Shown here: piece by piece, positions 9,198-16,893 of the stretch
Numbering within the stretch: position 1 is the stretch's first letter
Layout of the letters: the number at the start of each line of letters is the position of its first letter
DNA from: Paracoccaceae bacterium
Lineage (GTDB): Bacteria; Pseudomonadota; Alphaproteobacteria; Rhodobacterales; Rhodobacteraceae
DNA: 32,810 nt
Direction of reading: 5' to 3'
Assembly (NCBI GenBank): GCA_007692585.1
Contig: REBU01000042.1
Span: 1 to 32,810, forward strand
Translations under genes and position numbers: made by a program
Notes under the pieces: generated by a model
Told to the model about the DNA's origin: nothing
What the model saw: the letters and a program-made list of their open reading frames with translations, nothing else
Database searches by the model: none

Positions 9198-9600
9198 GTA
9201 AATCCAATGCACGCCCCAAGACCAGCATCGCCCCGAAGCGCCCTGTCACGGGCGCCCGGTGGGCCTGCTGGCAAAATGGCATGACTTGTCTGAGCGGGTG
9301 ACAGCTTGCCGCGCACGCCCCGGTGCGACCGAAGCGCAGGATCATGTCCTGGCGTGGTCCGGGGCGGGATAGGTCTTGCAGCCGTCATCGCAGTTCCTGA
9401 TACACCGCGCAAGCGCGGCGAAGATGTGTCTGCCCGCCACTCTGATATCAGAGCATCCGGGCGCTTGCGGCCTTTCGGCCGATCCATCTGCCTGTACGAC
9501 GTATGACGCGATGCGTCCGTCAGCCCATGCAGCGAAATTCGTTCGGGTGCTCTGCCACGGGCAAAGACGCCTTTACGCTTTTAGCATAGAGGGGATTATA
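9198..9600 (-). promoter_or_regulatory. Candidate rne promoter and ~390-nt 5' leader
   Basis: The 480 bp between dctD and rne hold no convincing gene. A perfect TATAAT on the minus strand (9600-9595), preceded directly by TG, is a good -10 element; no clear -35 is seen. Initiation near 9588 would give a leader of about 390 nt before the rne ATG, with several GC-rich self-complementary patches (such as GGCCTTTCGGCC near 9470). In E. coli the rne leader is about 360 nt and is the target of RNase E autoregulation, so a similar role is a reasonable inference. Confidence 0.45.
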
Positions 9601-9621
9601 CAGAAAAGCCAAGGGTGTTTT

Positions 9622-9690
9622 TGTAGTCAGACATAACTCTGAGGGCAAAGCGCCAATTTCATGCGCGCCGCGCGCTGTTGTCAGACATAA
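9622..9690. repeat. Pair of 15-nt direct repeats at and after the dctD 3' end
   Basis: TGTAGTCAGACATAA (9622-9636) and TGTTGTCAGACATAA (9676-9690) match at 14 of 15 positions. The second copy contains the last codons and stop of dctD; the first lies about 50 bp downstream. Confidence 0.6.
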
Positions 9691-11012
9691 TCGCCCCGCA
9701 CCAGACCGTATTTCGCCATCTTCTCGTTCAATGTCCGGCGTGGCAGGCGCAGTTCCTCCATCACGGCCGTGATCGAGCCCTTGTGACGTCGCATCGTATT
9801 ATCGATCAACATGCGCTCAAAGGCTTCGACGTGATCCTTCAGCGGCTTGCCTTCAGTCGTCATGGCTTCGTCAGAGGCTTCGTTATCAGCCATGATCAGC
9901 GACATCAGCGCGCTGTCCTCGCGGCGCGACTGCAACACGGCGCGTTCGGCAATATTGACCAGCTGGCGCACATTGCCAGGCCATGGCGCCTGCAACAGCT
10001 GCGCGGCTTCTGGCATCGACAGTTCAGGCTTCGGGCAGCCATATTCTTCGGCGAATTGCTCCAGATAGCTTCCGAACAGCGCCAGAATATCCTCGCCCCG
10101 CATCCTGAGCGGCGGCAAGGTGATCTTGTGCGCGCTGAGCCGGTAGAACAGATCCGGGCGCAGGGCATCCTCGATGGTCTGATCAGCGCGATGCGTGTTG
10201 CAAACCGCAACGACGCGGGTTTCTGGCGGCATGCCCTGATCATTGATGAAGGCCACGATCCGCGCCTGCATCCCCTCCGACAGGCTTTCGACATCTTCAA
10301 GAACCAGCGTGCCGCCACGCCCCTCTTCGACCAAAGGCTTGCCCGTTCTGGCCTCCCCGGCCCCGAAGAGCCGCGCCGATAATGCCTCGTCGCTCTGGCC
10401 CGCGCAGCTGATCGTGACCAGCGGCCGCGCGGCCCGATTGCCCACAGCATGAAGGGCGTGGGCGACCAGCGTCTTGCCTGTGCCCGTCTCGCCATCAATC
10501 AGGACATGACCATCGGCCTGCCCGATATCGAGAATATCCTCGCGCAGCCGCTGCATCACATCCGAGGCGCCCACCAGACGCTTCATGATCGTGCCCGCAT
10601 CGGACAGTTCACTGCGCAGCGCGCGCGCTTCCAGCGCAAGGCTGCGCTTCTTGACCGCCTTCTGCGCCATCGCCATCATCTTCTCGGGATTGAAGGGCTT
10701 TTCCAGGAAGTCGAACGCGCCCAGACGCATCGCTTCAACTGCAAGCGGGACATCGCCATGGCCAGTGATCATGATCACCGGAATCGTGCTGTCAAGCGCC
10801 ACCAGCTTCTTGAGCAAGGTCATGCCATCGACGTTCGGCATTCGGATATCAGTGATCACGACACCGGGGAAATCCGCCCCGATTGCCGCCAGCGCTTCCT
10901 GCCCGTCGGCATAGGTTTCCGTGGAAAAGCCCGACAGAGCCAGCCATTGGCTGATCGATTGGCGCATATCCTGTTCGTCATCGACAATCGCAACGCGCAT
11001 CTGACGGCTCAT
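9681..11012 (-). CDS. dctD: DctD-like NtrC-family response regulator lacking GAFTGA
   Basis: Partner of the DctB kinase just upstream; in this family the pair senses C4-dicarboxylates and controls their uptake genes. From ATG 11012 (GAAGAGG upstream) the protein has 443 residues. A receiver domain has acidic residues D11-D12, phospho-acceptor Asp55 (ITDIRMP) and the KPF lysine near 106. The AAA+ domain has Walker A GETGTGKT at 174-181, an LRPDLFYRL arginine-finger region and PWPGNVRQLVN; a Fis-type helix-turn-helix ends the protein (PRRTLNEKM). Two departures from the family are seen: the sigma54-contacting GAFTGA loop is missing and shortened (LFGAGEARTGK, from ~216), and Walker B reads LVLED rather than LFLDE. 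It may therefore work without sigma54. The dct uptake genes are not in the window. Confidence 0.88.
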   Translation of the reverse strand: MSRQMRVAIVDDEQDMRQSISQWLALSGFSTETYADGQEALAAIGADFPGVVITDIRMPNVDGMTLLKKLVALDSTIPVIMITGHGDVPLAVEAMRLGAFDFLEKPFNPEKMMAMAQKAVKKRSLALEARALRSELSDAGTIMKRLVGASDVMQRLREDILDIGQADGHVLIDGETGTGKTLVAHALHAVGNRAARPLVTISCAGQSDEALSARLFGAGEARTGKPLVEEGRGGTLVLEDVESLSEGMQARIVAFINDQGMPPETRVVAVCNTHRADQTIEDALRPDLFYRLSAHKITLPPLRMRGEDILALFGSYLEQFAEEYGCPKPELSMPEAAQLLQAPWPGNVRQLVNIAERAVLQSRREDSALMSLIMADNEASDEAMTTEGKPLKDHVEAFERMLIDNTMRRHKGSITAVMEELRLPRRTLNEKMAKYGLVRGDYV

Positions 11013-11093
11013 GACTCTGATCCTCTTCCAGCAGCACCTGCCCAATGGTCCATATGCGCCTTGGGGCGCAACCGCTTCGGCAACACATCCGCG

Positions 11094-12857
11094 TTATTCG
11101 GCAGCATCTTGCTGCACCCCATAGCGCGGTAATTCTACTTCGAAAAGCGCGCCGCCTTCGGGCGGATTGACGGCGGTAAGTCGTCCCCCATGATCCTTGA
11201 CGATCCCCGATGAAATCGCAAGCCCGAGGCCCACGCCCTTCCCGGCGGGTTTGGTGGTGAAAAACGGCTCAAACAGGCTGTCAATATCCGAGATCCCCGC
11301 GCCATTGTCGCGCACGGTCAGCTTTGCAGCCTCCCCCTCGCTGATGATGATGTCGATCTGCGGACTGTTCGCGCCCGCGGTCGCATCCACCGCATTGGTC
11401 ACGAGGTTGAGGATCACTTGCTCGATGCGCACCGTGTCACCCATCACCATCACCGGCTCGCGCGGGACCGTACGCACGACCAGCACCCGGCTGTCGCGCA
11501 GCAAGGGCTCCATCATCGTCAGCGCATCGGCCAGGCAGGTGCGCAGATCAATCGGGGCAAATGCCTCGCCGCCCTTGCGCGCGAAGGATTTCAGCGTGCG
11601 CGCAATCGTGCCCATCCGGTCGATCAGATCATCGATGCGCTGAAACGAGGCCAGCGCCTCCTCGGACCGCTTGGCGCGCAATAGCAGCCGCGCGCCCGCC
11701 AGATAGGTTTTCATCGCCGCCAGCGGCTGATTCAGCTCATGGCTGACCGACGCCGACATCTCGCCCAGACTGGCCAGCTTGGACGATTGCGCCAGCGTCT
11801 GTTCGGCAACCGCAAGATCCTTCTGCATCCGCAGCCGCGCCGCAATCTCGCGCTGCAACCGGATATTGAGCGCGCGCAGATCGCGGCTTTCCTGCTGAAA
11901 CGCCGCCGATTGCGACCAGGCGCGGCGGCTGAGGATATAGAACACGAACGCCAGAAGCAGTGCGAAACCCGTGAGCATCAGCGCAATCGCAGCATTGACG
12001 CTCTCGCGCACCGAATCGTAGCGCGTGAAGCTGACCAGCCGCCAGCCCCGGAACGGAACCCGCACCTCCGAGCGCAGCACCGCCTCGCCGCGCACAAAGG
12101 CATCGGGCGGGGTTTGCGCCCAGTCCGCCGTGACGCGCAGCGCGCGCGCAATCGCTGACGGTGCATCACGCAAAGCCAACGCTTCGTCCAGCGACCGGCC
12201 CCGCCACCGAGGCTCGGTCGCAAGGATGATCCGCCCGCTCGAATCCATCAGCGCCACAGCATCTGCAAAGCCCGCCCAACTACGCTCGAATTTCGACAGA
12301 TCGGCCGCGACAGTGACCACCCCCAGCACTTCATTGCCCTGCCGCACAGAGCGCGTGAAGGAAAAGCCGAACCCTCCGCTGTCGAGCTCCTGCACCAGAA
12401 ATCCGGTATCGTTCGAGCGCCGCGCTTCAACAAAAGCCGCCTCACTGCTGCGATCCTTGCCCAGATGCACCCGGTCCGTGGCCGCAACCACCCGGCCCGA
12501 ATTGTCCAGAAGCTCGATCGAGGCCGCTCCGATTTCCGACTGCAGATCGATCAGCCGCTGTGATGTGGTCGCAAACACCCCTTCGCGCAGTGCCGAGATC
12601 AACTCAGGGTCGCGCGCCAGAAGCAGTGGCACGACTGAATTGCGCTGCAGCTCTGACTGGATATTGCCGGAATAGAGCACAAGCCGCAATTCGGCACGGT
12701 TACGCGTGGCCTCTGTAAAACTCTCGGACAGAAAGGCGTTAAGAAACCAAGTACTTACCGCTGCAACTGCGATCAATGCACCGACGACCAGCCGCCCCCA
12801 AAGCGGAATGCCCAGAATTCCGGGGCGCGGCGTGTTGAGATCGGGCAGCGCGGACAT
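11094..12857 (-). CDS. dctB: DctB-like C4-dicarboxylate sensor histidine kinase
   Basis: A membrane sensor kinase that would phosphorylate the DctD-like regulator encoded ~80 bp downstream. It has an N-terminal membrane helix (GRLVVGALIAVAAVSTWFL), a ~250-residue periplasmic double-Cache/PAS-like region, a second membrane helix (LMLTGFALLLAFVFYIL), a coiled-coil linker, the phospho-accepting His in SVSHELNQPLAAMKTY, and an ATPase domain with N box NLVTNAVDA, G1 DNGAGI and G2 GVGLGLAIS. The start is unclear: ATG 12857 gives MSALPDLN; the frame continues to a TTG at 12929 that would overlap the end of purQ by 14 nt. No strong ribosome site was found for either. Orientation after purQ suggests possible read-through. 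Confidence 0.88.
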   Translation of the reverse strand: MSALPDLNTPRPGILGIPLWGRLVVGALIAVAAVSTWFLNAFLSESFTEATRNRAELRLVLYSGNIQSELQRNSVVPLLLARDPELISALREGVFATTSQRLIDLQSEIGAASIELLDNSGRVVAATDRVHLGKDRSSEAAFVEARRSNDTGFLVQELDSGGFGFSFTRSVRQGNEVLGVVTVAADLSKFERSWAGFADAVALMDSSGRIILATEPRWRGRSLDEALALRDAPSAIARALRVTADWAQTPPDAFVRGEAVLRSEVRVPFRGWRLVSFTRYDSVRESVNAAIALMLTGFALLLAFVFYILSRRAWSQSAAFQQESRDLRALNIRLQREIAARLRMQKDLAVAEQTLAQSSKLASLGEMSASVSHELNQPLAAMKTYLAGARLLLRAKRSEEALASFQRIDDLIDRMGTIARTLKSFARKGGEAFAPIDLRTCLADALTMMEPLLRDSRVLVVRTVPREPVMVMGDTVRIEQVILNLVTNAVDATAGANSPQIDIIISEGEAAKLTVRDNGAGISDIDSLFEPFFTTKPAGKGVGLGLAISSGIVKDHGGRLTAVNPPEGGALFEVELPRYGVQQDAAE

Positions 12858-12915
12858 GCTGCGCAGATTAAGGCGCTTGCGTCGTGCGCTCAAGCCACTC
12901 TGTTTCTGCGGCACC

Positions 12916-13584
12916 TCAGGCGGGCGCAAAGGCGCTCATCAGTCCGTCGAACACGGCCCGCCCGTCCGTACTGCCATGAACAGGCGCGAAAGCGCGTTCA
13001 GGATGCGGCATCATGCCCAGCACGCGGCGGTTTTCCGACAGGATGCCGGCGATATCCTCCATCGAGCCGTTGGGATTGGCCGCATAGCGAAACGCCACCC
13101 GACCCTCGCCCTGCAACCGGGACAGCGTTTCAGCATTTGCCATGTAATTGCCGTCATGATGCGCAATCGGGATCTGCAACTCCGCGCCCGCGCCATAGCC
13201 CGAAGTATAGGGGCTGTCGGTCGTCTCGACCCGCAGGGTGACCGAACGGCAGATGTATTTCAGCCCTGCATTGCGCAACAGCGCGCCGGGCAGAAGCCCC
13301 ATCTCCAGCAGCACCTGAAACCCGTTGCAGATGCCCAGCACATGCCCGCCCTTGGCCGCGAAATCGACAACCGAATTTGCAATTGGCGAGCGCGCGGCAA
13401 TCGCGCCGCAGCGCAGGTAGTCGCCAAAGGAAAACCCGCCGGGCACGCCGACGATATCGACCCCTGCGGGCAGGCTGGTTTCCTTGTGCCAGACCTGCAC
13501 CACCTCCGCGCCCGCTTGCGCGAACGCCGTCGCCAGATCACGGTCGCAATTCGATCCGGGGAAGGTGATGACAGCAGCTTTCAT
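12916..13584 (-). CDS. purQ: Phosphoribosylformylglycinamidine synthase subunit I (glutaminase)
   Basis: PurQ frees ammonia from glutamine for the PurL subunit in the fourth step of purine synthesis, with PurS as the bridging partner. The 222-residue protein is a class I glutamine amidotransferase: nucleophile Cys86 in [17 protein letters not shown], and His194/Glu196 in PHPERAFAP. It begins [16 protein letters not shown], typical for the small PurQ type, with a GGAGC ribosome site. Its usual neighbours purC and purS lie about 9 kb away on the same strand, and no purL is in the window. The 185 bp upstream, after frcA, must hold either its promoter or a read-through point. Confidence 0.95.
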   Translation of the reverse strand: MKAAVITFPGSNCDRDLATAFAQAGAEVVQVWHKETSLPAGVDIVGVPGGFSFGDYLRCGAIAARSPIANSVVDFAAKGGHVLGICNGFQVLLEMGLLPGALLRNAGLKYICRSVTLRVETTDSPYTSGYGAGAELQIPIAHHDGNYMANAETLSRLQGEGRVAFRYAANPNGSMEDIAGILSENRRVLGMMPHPERAFAPVHGSTDGRAVFDGLMSAFAPA

Positions 13585-13661
13585 CGTGCGGGCTCCGTAG
13601 CGGTGTTTTGCCTGCCTCTACCGCGAAACCGGGCGCGCTGCAAAGGGAAAGCGTGGGGGAC

Positions 13662-13722
13662 GAGCTGCCTGCGGACGATCCTTCCGACCCCCCTCCCCCA
13701 CAGTCATTCAGTCCCGGCGGAT
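13662..13722 (-). terminator. Possible long-range stem between frcA and purQ
   Basis: GTGGGGGA and TCCCCCAC are perfect inverted copies about 40 nt apart in the frcA-purQ gap. There is no T run, so this is only a weak candidate for a terminator or processing stem. Confidence 0.25.
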
Positions 13723-13769
13723 GGGTTCGAAGAGCTTTCGCGCACCAGGTCAGATGATGGGAGCACCTG

Positions 13770-14540
13770 TCATGCCGCTTCAGGGTGTTTCGCGCCGGTC
13801 ATATAGGCCACGGCATCGGACATAGAATGCTCTTTCGGGTCGATCACGCAAAGCCGCTTTCCAAGGCGATGGATGTGGATGCGGTCGGCCACCTCGAACA
13901 CATGCGGCATGTTATGGCTGATCAGGATAATCGGAATCCCCCGCGAGCGCACATCTAGGATCAATTCAAGAACCTTGCGGCTTTCTTTCACGCCAAGCGC
14001 CGCAGTGGGTTCGTCGAGGATGACAACTTTAGACCCGAAAGCCGCAGCTCGCGCCACAGCCACGCCCTGCCGCTGACCGCCCGAAAGGGTTTCTACCGGC
14101 TGGTCGATGTTCTGGATCGTCATCAGGCCGAGTTCATTAAGCTTCTCGCGGGCGAAAGCGCGCATCGCAGGCAAGTCGAGCATGCGAAACCATTGCCCCA
14201 GTGGACCCTGCTTGCGCAGCTCACGCCCGATGAACATGTTTTCTACAATTGACAGCGCAGGCGACAGGGCGAGTGTCTGATAGACTGTCTCAATGCCGGC
14301 ATCGCGTGCCTGCAAGGGCGAGGTGAAGGCGATCGGCTTGCCCTCCAGCGTGATCTCGCCCTCGTCGATCGTGACTGCGCCGGAAATCGCCTTGATCAGG
14401 CTCGATTTCCCCGCGCCATTATCGCCGATCACCGCGAGGATCTCGCCCGGCATCAGGTCGAAATCGCAATGATCGAGAGCGGTGACACGTCCGTAGCGCT
14501 TGACCAGACCGCGCGCCTTGAGAAGAGGTTCCTGTGTCAT
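13770..14540 (-). CDS. frcA: Sugar ABC transporter ATP-binding protein, FrcA type
   Basis: The cytoplasmic motor of the FrcBCA fructose-type importer. The 256-residue protein is a single ABC domain, as in FrcA, unlike the double-domain RbsA/XylG type: Walker A GDNGAGKS (39-46), Q-loop region near VYQTLAL (85-91), signature LSGGQRQG (151-158), Walker B VVILDEP (171-177) and the switch His in LISHNM. The start MTQEPLLK at 14540 overlaps the frcC stop by the four bases ATGA, which implies translational coupling and supports this start over the codon seven residues upstream. Last gene of the operon; no fructokinase gene (frcK) follows. Confidence 0.92.
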   Translation of the reverse strand: MTQEPLLKARGLVKRYGRVTALDHCDFDLMPGEILAVIGDNGAGKSSLIKAISGAVTIDEGEITLEGKPIAFTSPLQARDAGIETVYQTLALSPALSIVENMFIGRELRKQGPLGQWFRMLDLPAMRAFAREKLNELGLMTIQNIDQPVETLSGGQRQGVAVARAAAFGSKVVILDEPTAALGVKESRKVLELILDVRSRGIPIILISHNMPHVFEVADRIHIHRLGKRLCVIDPKEHSMSDAVAYMTGAKHPEAA

Positions 14541-15610
14541 GCCGAGACCTTTCTGATCCATTGGTCGATGGCGACCGCGATGATGATAAGCCAGCCGATG
14601 GCGAAGACCTGCCAGAGCACATCAACCCCCGCCAGACGCAAGCCTGACTGAAACACGCCCACGATGAGCGCGCCAAACAGCGCCCCCATGATCGACCCGC
14701 GCCCGCCGAACAGGCTGATCCCGCCGATCACCACAGCCGTGATGGATTGCAGATTACCCTCGTAGAAGGATTGCGGCGAGATCGAGCCAACGCGTCCGAT
14801 ACTGGCCCAGGCTGCGAGCGCGCAGATGAAGCCTGCCAGCGCATAGACCGACACAAGCATTCGGTCCGTGCGTATGCCCGCAAGCTCGGCCGCGTCCTTG
14901 TCATCGCCGATGGCATAGACATGTCGCCCCCATGCGGTTTTGTTCAGCATGTACCACAGCGCCACGAAGACCAGCACCATCAGGATCGAACCATAAGTGA
15001 TATTCGCGCCCCCGATGCGGAAGGAATTGCCGAAGAATTTCAGCAGCGGCGCCATCTGGTCGATATCCTGCGACCGGATTGACTGCGCGCCTGACAGCCA
15101 GAGGTTCAGGGCGAAGAAGATATTCCATGTGCCCAGCGTCACGATGAAAGGCGGCAGGCGCAGGCGCGTGACCAATAGCCCGTTGAGCATGCCCGCCAGT
15201 GTGCCGATCACGAAAGACGCCGTCAGTGCCAGTGAAGGCGGAACGCCCATCGTGATCGCCAGCTTGCCCGAGATCACCGACATGAGCACCATGATCGCCG
15301 CGACTGACAGATCAATGCCCGCCGTCAGAATGATCAGCGATTGTGCCGCCGCAAGAATGCCGATGATGGAGACCTGTTGCAGGATCAGTGACAGGTTGAA
15401 GGGCGTGAAGAACCTGTCCCCGGCAAGAAAACCAAATACGATCAGGCTCAGCGCCAGAACGATGACCGGGACCATTGTCGGGTGCGAATGCAGGAAGTGC
15501 TGCACGTGGCCGAGCGCAGTGCGCCGCGGCCCCTCGAAAGAGGCGACACGCGCGTCAGCACCTGACAGCGTCTGCTCGTAATCTGCGGGGGGGCGGGGTG
15601 TTTCAGACAT
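14537..15610 (-). CDS. frcC: Sugar ABC transporter permease, FrcC type
   Basis: The inner-membrane channel of the FrcBCA importer (BPD_transp_2 / RbsC-like family). The 357 residues begin with a ~45-residue cytoplasmic segment, then about ten hydrophobic helices including LSLIVFGFLAGDRFFTPFNL and ILTAGIDLSVAAIMVLMSVI. The family's GGISLFGGRGSIMGALFGA coupling loop is present near residue 300. The stop overlaps the frcA start (ATGA). It follows frcB by 97 bp containing a stem-loop. Confidence 0.92.
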   Translation of the reverse strand: MSETPRPPADYEQTLSGADARVASFEGPRRTALGHVQHFLHSHPTMVPVIVLALSLIVFGFLAGDRFFTPFNLSLILQQVSIIGILAAAQSLIILTAGIDLSVAAIMVLMSVISGKLAITMGVPPSLALTASFVIGTLAGMLNGLLVTRLRLPPFIVTLGTWNIFFALNLWLSGAQSIRSQDIDQMAPLLKFFGNSFRIGGANITYGSILMVLVFVALWYMLNKTAWGRHVYAIGDDKDAAELAGIRTDRMLVSVYALAGFICALAAWASIGRVGSISPQSFYEGNLQSITAVVIGGISLFGGRGSIMGALFGALIVGVFQSGLRLAGVDVLWQVFAIGWLIIIAVAIDQWIRKVSA

Positions 15611-15646
15611 CTTTGGCCTCCGGCGGCAGCGGAAATAAGGGGGCCT

Positions 15647-15669
15647 GCCGCCAGCATATCACTGGCGGC
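15647..15669 (-). promoter_or_regulatory. Intercistronic stem-loop between frcB and frcC
   Basis: GCCGCCAG (15647-15654) and CTGGCGGC (15662-15669) form an 8-bp stem with a 7-nt loop. There is no clear T run, so it is better read as a 3'-end stabiliser giving more binding-protein mRNA than permease mRNA than as a full terminator. Confidence 0.5.
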
Positions 15670-15707
15670 GCGCATTTTGATCCATCTGTGTGGAAAGTGG
15701 CGTCAGA

Positions 15708-16736
15708 TCAGCCCCAGCAGCGGGCCAGACCTTCTTCCGAGGTGATCGAGGGAATGCCCTCAACCGGGCTATCGGTGATCAATTCAACCCCGGTGTTGAA
15801 GAAGTCGAGCCCTTCGGAATTCTCGGGCTTCGCGCCGGTTTCGGCAAAGGCCTTGATCGCTTCGATCCCGAGCGAGGCCATCAGCAGCGGAAACTGCATC
15901 GAGGTCGCGCCGATGATGCCTTCGGCGACGTTCTGCACGCCGGGGCAGCCCCCGTCGACAGAAACGATGATCACATCATCCTGACGCCCAACCGAGCGGA
16001 GTGCCTCGAAGGCACCGGCGGCGGCGGGTTCGTTGATCGTATAGACCAGATTGATGCTCTGGTCGCGCTGCAGTAGGTTTTCCATAGCCGTGCGACCGCC
16101 TTCTTCGTTGCCATTGGTCACATCACTGCCAACAATGCGGGGGTCATCTTCATCACCGATACGGGTCGGGTCTTTGACGTCGATGCCAAAGCCGGTCATG
16201 AACCCTTGATTGCGCAGGTAATCGACCGAGACCTGGCTTGGATTCAGATCGAGCGTGGCAATTCTCGCATCCGCTGCGCCATCTCCCATCTGAGCCAGCG
16301 CCCATTCCCCGATCAGCACACCTGCGAGGAAATTGTCGGTGGCAAATGTCGAATCGGCTGCGTCAATCGGCTCGAAAGGGGTATCGAGCGCGATCACGAG
16401 CACGCCGTTTTCGCGGGCCTGCGTGACGGCGGGAACCAGCGCGCGGCTGTCCGACGGCGTGATCAGGATCCCGCTGACGCCCGATGCGATGCAGCTTTCG
16501 ATTGCCGCGATCTGGGTTTCCACATCGCCATCGAGCCGCCCGGCATGGGTTTGCAGCGTGATCCCATGTTCATCCGCCGCCGCCTGTGCGCCCTCGCGCA
16601 TTTTCACGAAGAAGGGGTTCGTGTCGGTCTTCGTGATCAGACAAGCGCCCGTCTGGGCAAAGGCGGGGCTCGCGAGCAGAGCAGTGACAGCCACCGCCCC
16701 CGTCAAGGACATTTTCAATGCGGATTTCAGTTTCAT
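15708..16736 (-). CDS. frcB: Periplasmic sugar-binding protein, FrcB type
   Basis: The periplasmic receptor of the importer. The 342-residue precursor has a signal peptide (basic MKLKSALK, hydrophobic core, cleavage after ASPAFA), then the start seen in FrcB proteins, [20 protein letters not shown]. Later conserved blocks are [59 protein letters not shown] and [10 protein letters not shown], ending in CWG. This resemblance to rhizobial FrcB is strong, so fructose (with mannose or ribose as possible further ligands) is the likely substrate. A GGGAGGA ribosome site precedes the ATG. First gene of the operon, transcribed away from the ROK gene. Confidence 0.93.
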   Translation of the reverse strand: MKLKSALKMSLTGAVAVTALLASPAFAQTGACLITKTDTNPFFVKMREGAQAAADEHGITLQTHAGRLDGDVETQIAAIESCIASGVSGILITPSDSRALVPAVTQARENGVLVIALDTPFEPIDAADSTFATDNFLAGVLIGEWALAQMGDGAADARIATLDLNPSQVSVDYLRNQGFMTGFGIDVKDPTRIGDEDDPRIVGSDVTNGNEEGGRTAMENLLQRDQSINLVYTINEPAAAGAFEALRSVGRQDDVIIVSVDGGCPGVQNVAEGIIGATSMQFPLLMASLGIEAIKAFAETGAKPENSEGLDFFNTGVELITDSPVEGIPSITSEEGLARCWG

Positions 16737-16811
16737 CTCGTTCCTCCCAAGATATTTGCGCAGCCCTCCGATTGACTGCGAGAGCCTAAGGAAACGGTAG
16801 AATCAAGGGCG

Positions 16812-16848
16812 TGTCAATAACTAAATCACTTTTATTTAATTATTGACA
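16812..16848. promoter_or_regulatory. Palindromic operator and divergent promoter region, frcB / ROK regulator
   Basis: A 37-bp interrupted palindrome has 15-nt arms, TGTCAATAAcTAAAT and ATTTAaTTATTGACA, matching at 14 of 15 positions around the 7-nt centre CACTTTT. Each outer arm also spells TTGACA outward, so it supplies a perfect -35 hexamer for both the frc operon and the regulator gene; the -10 boxes at 17-nt spacing are weak. A dimeric regulator bound here would block both promoters. It is a markedly AT-rich island in GC-rich DNA. Confidence 0.75.
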
Positions 16849-16893
16849 GCGCGTTCTGATGCAGGTCATCTCTGGATGTCAGAAAGGTGTCGC

